Part shown: positions 4,478 through 11,222 of the stretch, one piece after another
Layout: each line of letters starts with the position of its first letter
Numbering within the stretch: position 1 is the first letter of the stretch
Origin: CAYQAJ01 sp964415245
GTDB taxonomy: Bacteria > Planctomycetota > Planctomycetia > Pirellulales > Pirellulaceae
Direction: 5' to 3'
Assembly: GCA_964415245.1 (NCBI GenBank)
Contig: CAYQAJ010000169.1
Coordinates: 1-11,222, forward strand
DNA length: 11,222 nucleotides
Translations under genes and position numbers: made by a program
The notes under the pieces: generated by a model
Told to the model about the DNA's origin: nothing
The model's input: the letters and a program-made list of their open reading frames with translations, nothing else
Database searches by the model: none

Positions 4478-7378
4478 GTGTGGCACTTGCGCGGCAAATG
4501 CCTGGTGCGGCAAGGGAGCGTGTCGGCCGCCGCGCACGAGGCGGTGCTGTGGGTCGATCGCGCCGCCCCGCTCACCGGCCAGCCGCACAAAGTGCTGGCG
4601 TACCTGGAAGGAGACGTGAGCGTCGACTTCGCCGGCGGCGGGCCCGTGCATCGCGAGACCGGGCGTGCCGCGCAAACCTACCGCGGACCGACGTGGCTGG
4701 GGCGGTTCTCCTCCACCAGCGGCATCGAGGTGTACGTGCCGTTGGAAAACGTCGACCCCGCCGTGAAACCCGCCGTATACGAACGCGGCATGCGGGCCCG
4801 TTCGCCGTATCGCTACGGCGACGTCCAGCAGGCGCAGTTCACCACCGACCCGCTGGCCGCAGCCACCGGTCGCGGCACACCGCGCGTTCGCCGCGTGACT
4901 GTGACGCCTCGCAGCAGCGTGCGCGTGCAAGCCCGCACCTTTTTCAATCCCGAGCGCAACGAGCAGGTGGCGGTGATCGACTCGGGCGTGCGGGTGGTGA
5001 TCGAAAGTGAAGAGCTGGCCGATGGCGCAATGCCGGGCGGAGGCCCGTTGGGCAAAATCACGCTCGAAACCGACCGCATGGTCATCTGGACCGCCAATTT
5101 GCAGGGCGAGGACGGCTTCTCGGGCGAGTCGGTCCAAAGCGGCGACACGCCGTTGGAGTTTTACCTCGAGGGGAACATCGTCTTCCTGCAGGGCGACCGC
5201 GTGATCTACGCCCAGCGAATGTACTACGACGTGCCCCGCCGCTTCGGCGTGGTGCTCGATGCCGAAGTGCTCGCGCCCATTCCCGATTACCAGGGGCTGC
5301 TGCGGCTGAAGGCCGACGTCTTGCAGCAGCTCGACGAACACAACTTCCAGGCGTACGGGGCGGCGGCCACGTCGAGCCGGCTGGGAGTGCCGCGGTACTG
5401 GTTTCAGGCCGAGAACGTCGCATTCCAGGACATTCAAACGCAGCTCAACGACCCCTTCACCGGCATGCCGGCGATCGATCCGCAAACCGGCGACCCGGCG
5501 GTCGAGCACCAGCTCATGGCCTCCAGCCGCAACAATTTTATCTACATGGGGGGCGTGCCGGTGTTTTACTGGCCCGTGCTGGCCACCGACCTGACTAAGC
5601 CCACGTACTACCTCGACCGCATCACCATCCGAAGCGACAGCGTGTTCGGCGCGCAACTGCTCACCGATTGGGATATGTACCAGCTTCTGGGCATTCGCAA
5701 CCCGCCCGACGGAACGCGGTGGACTGCATCGCTCGATCTATTGAGCGAGCGCGGGCCAGCCGTGGGGACGGAGTTTGAATACCATCGCGAGGGCTTCCTG
5801 GGCATTCCGGGCCCCTACGACGGATTGCTCGACGCCTGGGCCATCGACGACCACGGACGCGACAACCTGGGGGCCGACCGCCGCTCGCTGGTTCCGCCGC
5901 ACGATTTTCGCGGTCGCGCGCTATGGCAGCATCGGCACCAATTTGCCAACGACCTGCAATTGAAAGCCGAACTGGGACTGGTGAGCGACGGCAACTTTCT
6001 CGAGGCGTACTACGAGCACGATTGGGACGAGCTGAAGGACGAGACCACCGGCGTCGAGCTGAAGAAGCTGTGGGACGATTCGTCGCTCGCCGCGTCGGCC
6101 GACATGCGCCTGAACGACTTCTTCACACAGACCGAGTGGCTGCCGCGGGTCGACCATTTTGTATTGGGGCGATCGCTCTTGCTCGACAAACTCACGTGGT
6201 ACGGGCACTCGCACATCGGCTATGGGCGACTCGAAACGGCCACCACGCCGACCGACCCGGTCGACGCCGCGAAGTTTCAGCTTCTGGCGTGGGAAGTGCC
6301 CAGTGAGGGGATTCGCGCCGGCACGCGGCAGGAGATCGACCTTCCGCTTGCCGCCGGTCCGGTCAAAGTAGTGCCCTTTGTGCTGGGCGACGTGACCTTT
6401 TGGCAGGAGGACCTGGCCGGCGACGACGTGACACGCTTCTACGGACAAGCCGGAGTGCGGGCCAGCCTGCCGATGTGGCGGGCCGACCCCACCGTGCAGA
6501 GCGTGCTGCTGAACCTCAACGGCCTGGCGCATAAGGTGAGCTTCGACGGCGAGTTTTCCTGGGCCGAGGCCGATCAAGACCTGAGCCGCTTCCCTCTCTA
6601 CGACCAGGTGGACGACGACGCACAGGAGCACTTTCGTCGCCGTTTCTTCTTCGACACGTTCGGTGGCATGCCAGGGGGGCAAATTCCCTTGCCGTTCGAC
6701 GAGCGATTCTACGCCCTGCGGTCGAACATGCAGGGCTGGGTCACGGCCCCCAGCGCCGAAATCGCCGATGATCTGATGATCGCCAAGCTCGGCGTGCGGC
6801 AGCGGTGGCAGACCAAGCGGGGACTGCCCGGCCACGAGCGAGTCGTCGATTGGATCGTGTTCGACGTCGAAGGCTCGGTCTTTCCTAAGCCGAGCCGTGA
6901 CAACTTCGGCGCGAACGTGGGGCTGCTCAACTACGAGTTTCTGTGGCACGTGGGCGATCGACTCACGTTTCTCTCCGACGGATACGCCGACACGTTCAGC
7001 CAGGGACTGCGCACCTTCAGCGTGGGCGGCATCATCAGCCGCCCCGAGCAGGGCAACTTGTACCTCGGCTTCCGCTCGCTCGAAGGGCCGATCAGCGCCA
7101 ACATCTTGACCGGTTCGCTCAGCTACCGCATGAGCGAGAAATGGATCGCGACCGCCGGCGCCATGGTCGACCTGGGTCCGACCGGCAACATCGGCCAGAG
7201 CCTTAGTTTCACCCGCATCGGCGAGTCGCTCTTGGTGCGGCTGGGAATCAACGTCGACGCCAGCCGCGGCAGCGTGGGCGCCGTGGTGGCGATCGAGCCG
7301 CGGTTCTTGAACAGCAGCCGACTGGGCGAAGTGGGAGGCGTGCAGATACCGCCGGCGGGCGCGCTGGGACTGGAGTGA
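4478..7378 (+). CDS. OstA/LptD-like outer-membrane assembly protein (5' end unresolved)
   Basis: This large protein resembles the OstA/LptD family, which inserts lipopolysaccharide or a related glycolipid into the outer membrane. The first in-frame start codon is the GTG at 4478, giving 966 residues, but it cuts into the first OstA-like repeat (WHLRGKCLV..., about 2-50) and leaves the signal peptide outside (see 4322-4477). A second OstA-like stretch is near 185-260, with TDRMVIWTANLQ and FYLEGNIVFLQGDRVIYAQ. The segment NFIYMGGVPVFYWPVL (about 353-368) matches the start of LptD barrel regions. The rest alternates polar and aromatic residues as expected of a large beta-barrel, with no transmembrane helices. 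It has its own promoter (4040-4068). GC is high and typical of the window. An exact assignment to LptD rather than a planctomycete-specific OstA relative is not certain. Confidence 0.75.
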   Translation: MWHLRGKCLVRQGSVSAAAHEAVLWVDRAAPLTGQPHKVLAYLEGDVSVDFAGGGPVHRETGRAAQTYRGPTWLGRFSSTSGIEVYVPLENVDPAVKPAVYERGMRARSPYRYGDVQQAQFTTDPLAAATGRGTPRVRRVTVTPRSSVRVQARTFFNPERNEQVAVIDSGVRVVIESEELADGAMPGGGPLGKITLETDRMVIWTANLQGEDGFSGESVQSGDTPLEFYLEGNIVFLQGDRVIYAQRMYYDVPRRFGVVLDAEVLAPIPDYQGLLRLKADVLQQLDEHNFQAYGAAATSSRLGVPRYWFQAENVAFQDIQTQLNDPFTGMPAIDPQTGDPAVEHQLMASSRNNFIYMGGVPVFYWPVLATDLTKPTYYLDRITIRSDSVFGAQLLTDWDMYQLLGIRNPPDGTRWTASLDLLSERGPAVGTEFEYHREGFLGIPGPYDGLLDAWAIDDHGRDNLGADRRSLVPPHDFRGRALWQHRHQFANDLQLKAELGLVSDGNFLEAYYEHDWDELKDETTGVELKKLWDDSSLAASADMRLNDFFTQTEWLPRVDHFVLGRSLLLDKLTWYGHSHIGYGRLETATTPTDPVDAAKFQLLAWEVPSEGIRAGTRQEIDLPLAAGPVKVVPFVLGDVTFWQEDLAGDDVTRFYGQAGVRASLPMWRADPTVQSVLLNLNGLAHKVSFDGEFSWAEADQDLSRFPLYDQVDDDAQEHFRRRFFFDTFGGMPGGQIPLPFDERFYALRSNMQGWVTAPSAEIADDLMIAKLGVRQRWQTKRGLPGHERVVDWIVFDVEGSVFPKPSRDNFGANVGLLNYEFLWHVGDRLTFLSDGYADTFSQGLRTFSVGGIISRPEQGNLYLGFRSLEGPISANILTGSLSYRMSEKWIATAGAMVDLGPTGNIGQSLSFTRIGESLLVRLGINVDASRGSVGAVVAIEPRFLNSSRLGEVGGVQIPPAGALGLE

Positions 7379-7388
7379 GCGTGCCGTG

Positions 7389-7465
7389 AATGACCAATGA
7401 CCAAATCCAAATGACCAATGGGGAAATCAATAACCAAGCACCAAATCCAAATGACCAATGCCAGA
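7389..7465. repeat. Heptad tract, AATGACC type (left arm)
   Basis: About eleven seven-base units in series: AATGACC, AATGACC, AAATCCA, AATGACC, AATGGGG, AAATCAA, TAACCAA, GCACCAA, ATCCAAA, TGACCAA, TGCCAGA, with a shift of register near the middle. Inside it one 20-base string is repeated exactly at 7401-7420 and 7441-7460, 40 bases apart. The tract begins 10 bases after the stop of the OstA/LptD-like gene. Confidence 0.75.
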
Positions 7466-7530
7466 CTTTGCAAGCTGAGTCCTTCGCAACTCAACAACCA
7501 CGACGCAGTGTGACATAGTTCGTCGTTGAG

Positions 7531-7600
7531 ATTTGTTATTTGGTGCTTTCCCGCACGAGCAGGCCCATTGGTCATTTGGATTTGGACATTGGTCATTCTC
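7531..7600. repeat. Heptad tract, inverted AATGACC type (right arm)
   Basis: Units ATTTGTT, ATTTGGT, GCTTTCC, then after a 14-base interruption CATTGGT, CATTTGG, ATTTGGA, CATTGGT, CATTCTC. Bases 7566-7585 are the exact reverse complement of 7441-7460 and of 7401-7420. The two arms could therefore fold into a long hairpin or cruciform with a loop of about 105 bases, or 145 bases with the outer copy. Within the loop CGACG (7501-7505) and CGTCG (7521-7525) can pair. It lies between two genes on the same strand and could separate their transcripts; there is no canonical T tract. Confidence 0.7.
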
Positions 7601-7636
7601 GCCAAGCGAGTCACTTTATGACGGTATGAATCGCCC

Positions 7637-8035
7637 ATGAACACTCAATACCACGAAGCGCAAAGGGGCTGGAGTCGCAAGTTTGGCAACGCGCTGCGGG
7701 GGCTGGTCGTCGGCGTGCGCGGGCACTCGAGCTTCGCCGTGCATTTCCCCGTGGCGGTGTGCGTGATCGTTGCCGGCGCCGTGCTGCGGGTGAGCTTGAT
7801 CGAATGGTGTCTGCTGGCCGGCTGCATCACGGCGGTGCTGGCTGCCGAGATGTTCAACAGCGCACTCGAATCGCTGGCCAAGGCCATCGACGTCGAGCAC
7901 AACCTGCACCTGGGCGACGCCCTGGACATCGGCAGCGCGGCCGTGCTGGTAACGGCGATCGGCGCGGCAGTGGTGGGCGGAACCATTCTCGTTTTCCGCC
8001 TGGGCGTGCTATTGGCGTGGTGGCCGGCTGCGTGA
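7637..8035 (+). CDS. Diacylglycerol/undecaprenol kinase family membrane protein, divergent active site
   Basis: The protein (132 residues) belongs to the DgkA family (PF01219), small trimeric inner-membrane kinases that phosphorylate diacylglycerol or undecaprenol. Three TM helices are visible (about 34-50, 54-73, 99-120) and an amphipathic N-terminus. The signature region, EMFNSALE (71-78) through LDIGSAAVL (96-104), aligns without gaps to E. coli DgkA as I recall it, offset by two. Glu69, Asn72, Glu76 and Asp95 equivalents are kept (Glu71, Asn74, Glu78, Asp97). Glu28, Asp80 and Lys94 are replaced by His30, Lys82 and Leu96. Those residues contribute to metal and ATP binding, so activity is doubtful or altered. 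No Shine-Dalgarno site is seen before the ATG at 7637. The 258-base repeat-rich gap upstream argues against co-transcription with the OstA/LptD-like gene. Confidence 0.82.
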   Translation: MNTQYHEAQRGWSRKFGNALRGLVVGVRGHSSFAVHFPVAVCVIVAGAVLRVSLIEWCLLAGCITAVLAAEMFNSALESLAKAIDVEHNLHLGDALDIGSAAVLVTAIGAAVVGGTILVFRLGVLLAWWPAA

Positions 8036-8049
8036 CGCGCTGAAAACCG

Positions 8050-8078
8050 TGCACAATCGGCCGATTCCGTGGTAGAAT
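8050..8078 (+). promoter_or_regulatory. Candidate promoter with embedded palindrome, for the cytochrome gene
   Basis: TAGAAT (8073-8078) lies 17 bases after TGCACA (8050-8055), which is four of six to TTGACA. The perfect 12-base palindrome AATCGGCCGATT (8055-8066) fills the spacer, the usual place for a repressor operator. Transcription would start near 8085, giving a leader of about 24 bases before the ATG at 8109. The -10 and its downstream bases resemble the element at 2462-2472. Confidence 0.45.
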
Positions 8079-8108
8079 CAGCGGCTGACCGCCCCGCGAG
8101 GTTCCGCC

Positions 8109-10895
8109 ATGAGCTTTCGGCTTCTAACGTGCCTGACGATGGGCGTTTGCGTAGCGCTGTGCGCGCTCGTAGGCGCCGTCGAAGCGCAGGATCATCCGCC
8201 GCTCCAATTCAACCGCGACATTCGTCCCATCCTTTCCCAGAACTGTTTCAAGTGCCACGGCCAGGACGACACGAACCGCGAAGCCGGGCTGCGTCTCGAT
8301 CGGCGCGAAATTGCCACCGCCGAGCTCGATAGCGGCGAAACCGCCATCGTGCCCGGCCGTGGCGCCGACAGCGAGCTGGCGCGGCGCATCACGTCCGACG
8401 ATGCCGACATGCGCATGCCACCAGAGGCCAGTGGCCGCTCGCTCACGCCCGCGCAGATCGCCACGCTCATTCGCTGGATCGACGAGGGGGCTCCGTACGA
8501 GCCGCACTGGGCATTCGTGCCGCCGGTGCGCTCCCCGCTGCCAACGGTCATGCACGCCGATTGGCCGGCCGGCGCGATCGATCGCTTCGTGCTGGCCCGG
8601 CAGGAAGAAAGCGGACTCTCACCTTCTCCCCAAGCCGACCGGCACGTGTTGATCCGCCGCTTGAGCCTCGACCTGCGCGGCATACCGCCGTCGCCGGACG
8701 AGGTCGAAGCATTCGTCGCCAACCCCAACCCGGCCGCGTACGAGGAGCTGGTCGACCGCTTCCTGGCCGACCCCGCTTTTGGCGAGCGCTGGGCCCGCGT
8801 GTGGCTCGACCTGGCCCGTTACGCCGACTCGGCCGGTTTGGGGAGCGACCCGCTGCGCACCATCTGGCCGTATCGCGATTGGGTCATCGACTCTCTCAAC
8901 GCCGGTATGCCCTTCGACCAGTTCACCATCGAGCAACTCGCGGGCGACATGCTCGCCGATGCCGACTTAAGCCAGCGCGTGGCCACGGCGTTTCACCGCA
9001 ACACGCTTACCAATACCGAAGGGGGCACCGACGACGAAGAGTTCCGTGTGGCGGCGATCAAGGACCGCATCGATACCACGTTCCAGGTGTGGATGGGGCT
9101 CACGGCCGGATGCGCCAAATGCCACAGCCACAAGTTCGATCCGCTGACGCAGCGCGAGTACTACTCGCTGTTTGCCATCTTCAACCAGTCGGCCGACGCC
9201 GATCGCGGCGACGAATCGCCCATCATCCCGGTGCCCGACGCGGCGTACCGCTCGAGAGTCGCGCACATCGACGCGCAAATCGCCCGGCTGCGCGAACAGT
9301 CGGAAAAGTCGCAAGCCGAAGGCGAATCGCCCCCGCCGCTGGCCACAGGGCGATTCGTGCGCATCGAGCTGCCCGGCGAGAGCCGCATGCTGTCGCTGGC
9401 AGAAGTCGAGGTGTTCAGCGGCGGGAAGAACGTCGCCCGCGATGGGAAGGCGACGCAGTCGAGCGTCGATTACGACGGCCCGCCCGAACGGGCGATCGAC
9501 GGCAACACTGATGGCCACTACTTCAATGCCAAATCGACTACCCACACGCATCAAGAGAAAGACCCGTGGTGGGAGGTCGACCTGGGCAAGTCGTATGCAA
9601 TCGAGCGGATCGTCGTCCACAACCGGACCGACGGCAACCTGCAGGAGCGGTTGGCGGGTTTTCGGCTTCTGGTGCTCGGTGACGATCGCACCGCAGCGCT
9701 GACACAGGCCGATCAGCCGCACCCCAATCCCAGCCGCTCGTATCCCGCTTCGCCCAACGAGCGAATCGAGTCGCAAATCGCCGCCCTGGAAAAGTCGAAG
9801 CCTGCTCCCCCCACCGTACCCGTGATGCAGGAGCTCGCGCCCGAGCAGCACCGCACAACGCATCTGATGAAGAAGGGCAACTTCCTTGACCCCGGCGACG
9901 TGGTCGAGCCGGCCGTGCCCAAGTCGCTCAACCCGCACGACTCCGCCGTGCCCGACCGGTTGGCGCTGGCGCGTTGGCTGATCGCCCGCGACAACCCGCT
10001 CACGGCGCGCGTGCAGGTGAATCGATGCTGGTCGCAGCTCATGGGCCGGGGCATCGTTCGTAGCGAAGAGGATTTCGGCACACAGGGCGATCTGCCGACG
10101 CACCCCGCGCTGCTCGACTGTCTGGCGGTCGAGCTGATGGATAACGGCTGGAACACCAAGGGGCTCGTGCGAGCGGTCGTCACTTCGCAGACCTATCGGC
10201 AAAGTTCCCGCGTCACGCCCGAGCTATTGGAGAAGGATCCCGAGAATCGCTTCTTGGCGCGTGCCCCGCGCTACCGCCTCGAAGCCGAGATGGTGCGCGA
10301 TCAGGCGCTGGCGCTCTCGGGTCTGCTATGCCGCAAGATGCGGGGGCCATCGGTCTTTCCGCCGCAGCCGCCGGGATTGTGGCAAGCTGCATTCAACGGC
10401 GAGCGCACGTGGTCGACCAGCACCGGCGAAGACCGATACCGCCGCGGCCTGTACACGTTCTTGCGGCGGACCGTGCCCTATCCGTCGATGGCCACGTTCG
10501 ACGCGCCCAGCCGCGAAACGTGCACGGTGCGCCGCGTGCGCACCAACACGCCATTGCAGGCGTTCGTGACGCTCAACGACCCGGCATTTGTCGAAATGTC
10601 GCAAGCGCTGGCCCGGCGCATCGTGCGTGAAGGGGGCGCGTCGCCCAGAGAGCGAGTCGCGTTCGCCGTGCGGCTGTGCTATTGCCGCCCTGCCAGGCCT
10701 GAGCAGGTCGCGCCGCTGTTGGCGCTCTACCAAAGCGAACTGGCGCATTACCGCGATCGGCCCGACGACGCGGCGGCGCTCGCGACCGACCCCATCGGCC
10801 CCATGCCCGACGGCGCCGACGCCGCCGAACTGGCCGCGTGGACCGTGGTGGCCAACGCTCTCTTGAACACCGACGCAGTGCTGACAAGGAACTGA
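8109..10895 (+). CDS. Planctomycete cytochrome protein: PSCyt1-DUF1549-F5/8C-DUF1553
   Basis: A secreted or envelope multidomain protein (928 residues) of the type abundant in planctomycetes; its biochemical role is not established. A Sec signal peptide (1-26, ending VEAQ) precedes a PSCyt1 cytochrome domain (about 33-145) with haem-binding CFKCH (46-50). DUF1549/PSCyt2 (about 151-365) contains a second CxxCH, CAKCH (335-339), in the conserved CHSHKFDP context. A short predicted coiled coil (about 383-403) leads into an inserted F5/8 type C domain (about 412-527) with AIDGNTDG, PWWEVDLG and NRTD. DUF1553/PSD1 (about 607-900) completes the protein, with RVQVNRCW and RTNTPLQAFVTLNDPAF. GAGG at 8098-8101 is a well-placed ribosome binding site. 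The downstream DUF1501 gene starts 4 bases after the stop, so the two are one operon. Family context suggests redox-linked or carbohydrate-related work outside the cytoplasm, which is inference. Confidence 0.92.
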   Translation: MSFRLLTCLTMGVCVALCALVGAVEAQDHPPLQFNRDIRPILSQNCFKCHGQDDTNREAGLRLDRREIATAELDSGETAIVPGRGADSELARRITSDDADMRMPPEASGRSLTPAQIATLIRWIDEGAPYEPHWAFVPPVRSPLPTVMHADWPAGAIDRFVLARQEESGLSPSPQADRHVLIRRLSLDLRGIPPSPDEVEAFVANPNPAAYEELVDRFLADPAFGERWARVWLDLARYADSAGLGSDPLRTIWPYRDWVIDSLNAGMPFDQFTIEQLAGDMLADADLSQRVATAFHRNTLTNTEGGTDDEEFRVAAIKDRIDTTFQVWMGLTAGCAKCHSHKFDPLTQREYYSLFAIFNQSADADRGDESPIIPVPDAAYRSRVAHIDAQIARLREQSEKSQAEGESPPPLATGRFVRIELPGESRMLSLAEVEVFSGGKNVARDGKATQSSVDYDGPPERAIDGNTDGHYFNAKSTTHTHQEKDPWWEVDLGKSYAIERIVVHNRTDGNLQERLAGFRLLVLGDDRTAALTQADQPHPNPSRSYPASPNERIESQIAALEKSKPAPPTVPVMQELAPEQHRTTHLMKKGNFLDPGDVVEPAVPKSLNPHDSAVPDRLALARWLIARDNPLTARVQVNRCWSQLMGRGIVRSEEDFGTQGDLPTHPALLDCLAVELMDNGWNTKGLVRAVVTSQTYRQSSRVTPELLEKDPENRFLARAPRYRLEAEMVRDQALALSGLLCRKMRGPSVFPPQPPGLWQAAFNGERTWSTSTGEDRYRRGLYTFLRRTVPYPSMATFDAPSRETCTVRRVRTNTPLQAFVTLNDPAFVEMSQALARRIVREGGASPRERVAFAVRLCYCRPARPEQVAPLLALYQSELAHYRDRPDDAAALATDPIGPMPDGADAAELAAWTVVANALLNTDAVLTRN
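10886..10890 (+). promoter_or_regulatory. Ribosome binding site of the DUF1501 gene
   Basis: AAGGA lies inside the last codons of the preceding gene, nine bases before the ATG at 10900. It fixes that start and indicates translational coupling within the operon. Confidence 0.55.
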
Positions 10896-10899
10896 TTCC

Positions 10900-11222
10900 A
10901 TGCTCACACTCAGACAACAAGCGTTGCAACTCGTCACGCGGCGGCGCTTCTTGCGGCAGTGCCAATCCGGCCTGGGCGCACTTGCGCTCGGTAGTCTGCT
11001 GGCCGAAAAGTCGTTCGCGGACGAGTCGTCATCCGATTCCGCGCCAATCAAAAACCCGCTGGCGCCGCGTCCACCCCACTTCGCCGCCAAGGCCAAGCAC
11101 GTCATCTACCTCGATATGTCGGGCGCCCCGCCGCAGCACGAGCTGTTCGACTACAAGCCCAAGCTGGTCGAGTTGAACATGCAGCCCTGTCCCGACGAGC
11201 TGCTCAAAAATCAGCGGTTCGC
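10900..11222 (+). CDS. DUF1501 protein, N-terminal part (cut by window end)
   Basis: The first 107 codons of a DUF1501 family protein are present and the rest lies beyond the window. The family is related to the sulfatase/alkaline-phosphatase superfamily by fold, but its reaction is unknown. The N-terminus has a twin-arginine-like signal, TRRRFLRQC followed by a hydrophobic stretch GLGALALGSLLA, as is usual for this family and implying export of a folded protein. HVIYLDMSGAPPQHELFDYKPKL is the conserved opening of the domain, in its PPQHE variant. DUF1501 genes regularly follow PSCyt/DUF1553 genes in planctomycetes, and the 4-base spacing here fits obligate partnership. Confidence 0.9.
   Translation, partial: MLTLRQQALQLVTRRRFLRQCQSGLGALALGSLLAEKSFADESSSDSAPIKNPLAPRPPHFAAKAKHVIYLDMSGAPPQHELFDYKPKLVELNMQPCPDELLKNQRF

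Noticed and set aside
4160..5656. 498-codon open frame on the minus strand opposite the OstA/LptD-like gene
   Set aside because: Its product is His/Arg/Ala-rich without domains, as expected from the complement of a high-GC gene. The plus strand has clear OstA motifs over the same bases.
7401..7460. Two 20-base direct repeats 40 bases apart as a possible CRISPR
   Set aside because: Only two copies, the intervening bases are themselves heptad-like, and there are no cas genes.
7389..7600. Inverted arms as ends of an insertion sequence or MITE
   Set aside because: The arms are internally tandem, there is no transposase and no target-site duplication that I can see.
7626..7640. Mini-ORF ATG AAT CGC CCA TGA overlapping the DgkA-like start
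   Set aside because: Four codons with no ribosome binding site; nothing supports translation.
4091..8066. 12-base palindromes CTTAGCGCTAAG and AATCGGCCGATT as proven operators
   Set aside because: About two to three perfect 12-base palindromes are expected by chance in 11 kb. They are kept only as positional candidates.
8967..10202. 411-codon open frame on the minus strand opposite the cytochrome gene
   Set aside because: The plus strand carries conserved DUF1549, F5/8C and DUF1553 motifs throughout; the antisense product is compositionally biased.
1..11222. tRNA, rRNA or riboswitch genes
   Set aside because: I looked in the intergenic stretches and found no cloverleaf, rRNA segment or known riboswitch core.

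Overview
The window looks like chromosomal DNA of a planctomycete, most likely of the Pirellulales. The strongest evidence is the pair at the right end: a protein with PSCyt1, DUF1549 (PSCyt2) and DUF1553 (PSD1) domains followed 4 bases later by a DUF1501 gene, an arrangement characteristic of this phylum. High GC, weak or absent Shine-Dalgarno sites on several genes and dispersed seven-base intergenic repeats fit. A run of exactly 100 N at 1742-1841 shows the sequence is a draft scaffold.

Layout. 1-214: intergenic DNA with three small hairpins and a TGCAYTY heptad tract that runs into the end of the next gene. 215-2182 (minus): an RND/MMPL-type exporter interrupted by the gap; comparing its two halves suggests the true gap is about 0.6 kb. 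2183-2535: a divergent intergenic region with short repeats, hairpins and a candidate promoter. 2536-4026 (plus): a polytopic GT39/ArnT-like glycosyltransferase, visibly lower in GC than its neighbours. 4027-4477: a promoter, a hairpin covering a ribosome binding site, a four-copy CGCTTTC heptad tract and a signal peptide that has no start codon in its own frame. 4478-7378: an OstA/LptD-like outer-membrane protein. 7379-7636: AATGACC-type heptads arranged as direct and inverted copies. 7637-8035: a DgkA/undecaprenol kinase-family membrane protein lacking several family-conserved polar residues. 8109-10895: the planctomycete cytochrome protein, carrying an inserted F5/8 type C (F-type lectin-like) domain. 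10900 to the end: the start of a DUF1501 gene.

Taken together, the first four genes concern the cell envelope: export, lipid-linked sugar transfer, outer-membrane assembly and lipid phosphorylation. They are separated by repeats and their own promoters, so a shared function is an inference. The last two genes form a tight operon and probably work together outside the cytoplasm. The most unusual points are the frame break at a heptad tract ahead of the OstA/LptD-like gene, the recurrence of seven-base periodicity in unrelated sequences at gene borders, the altered DgkA homologue, and the lectin-like insert.
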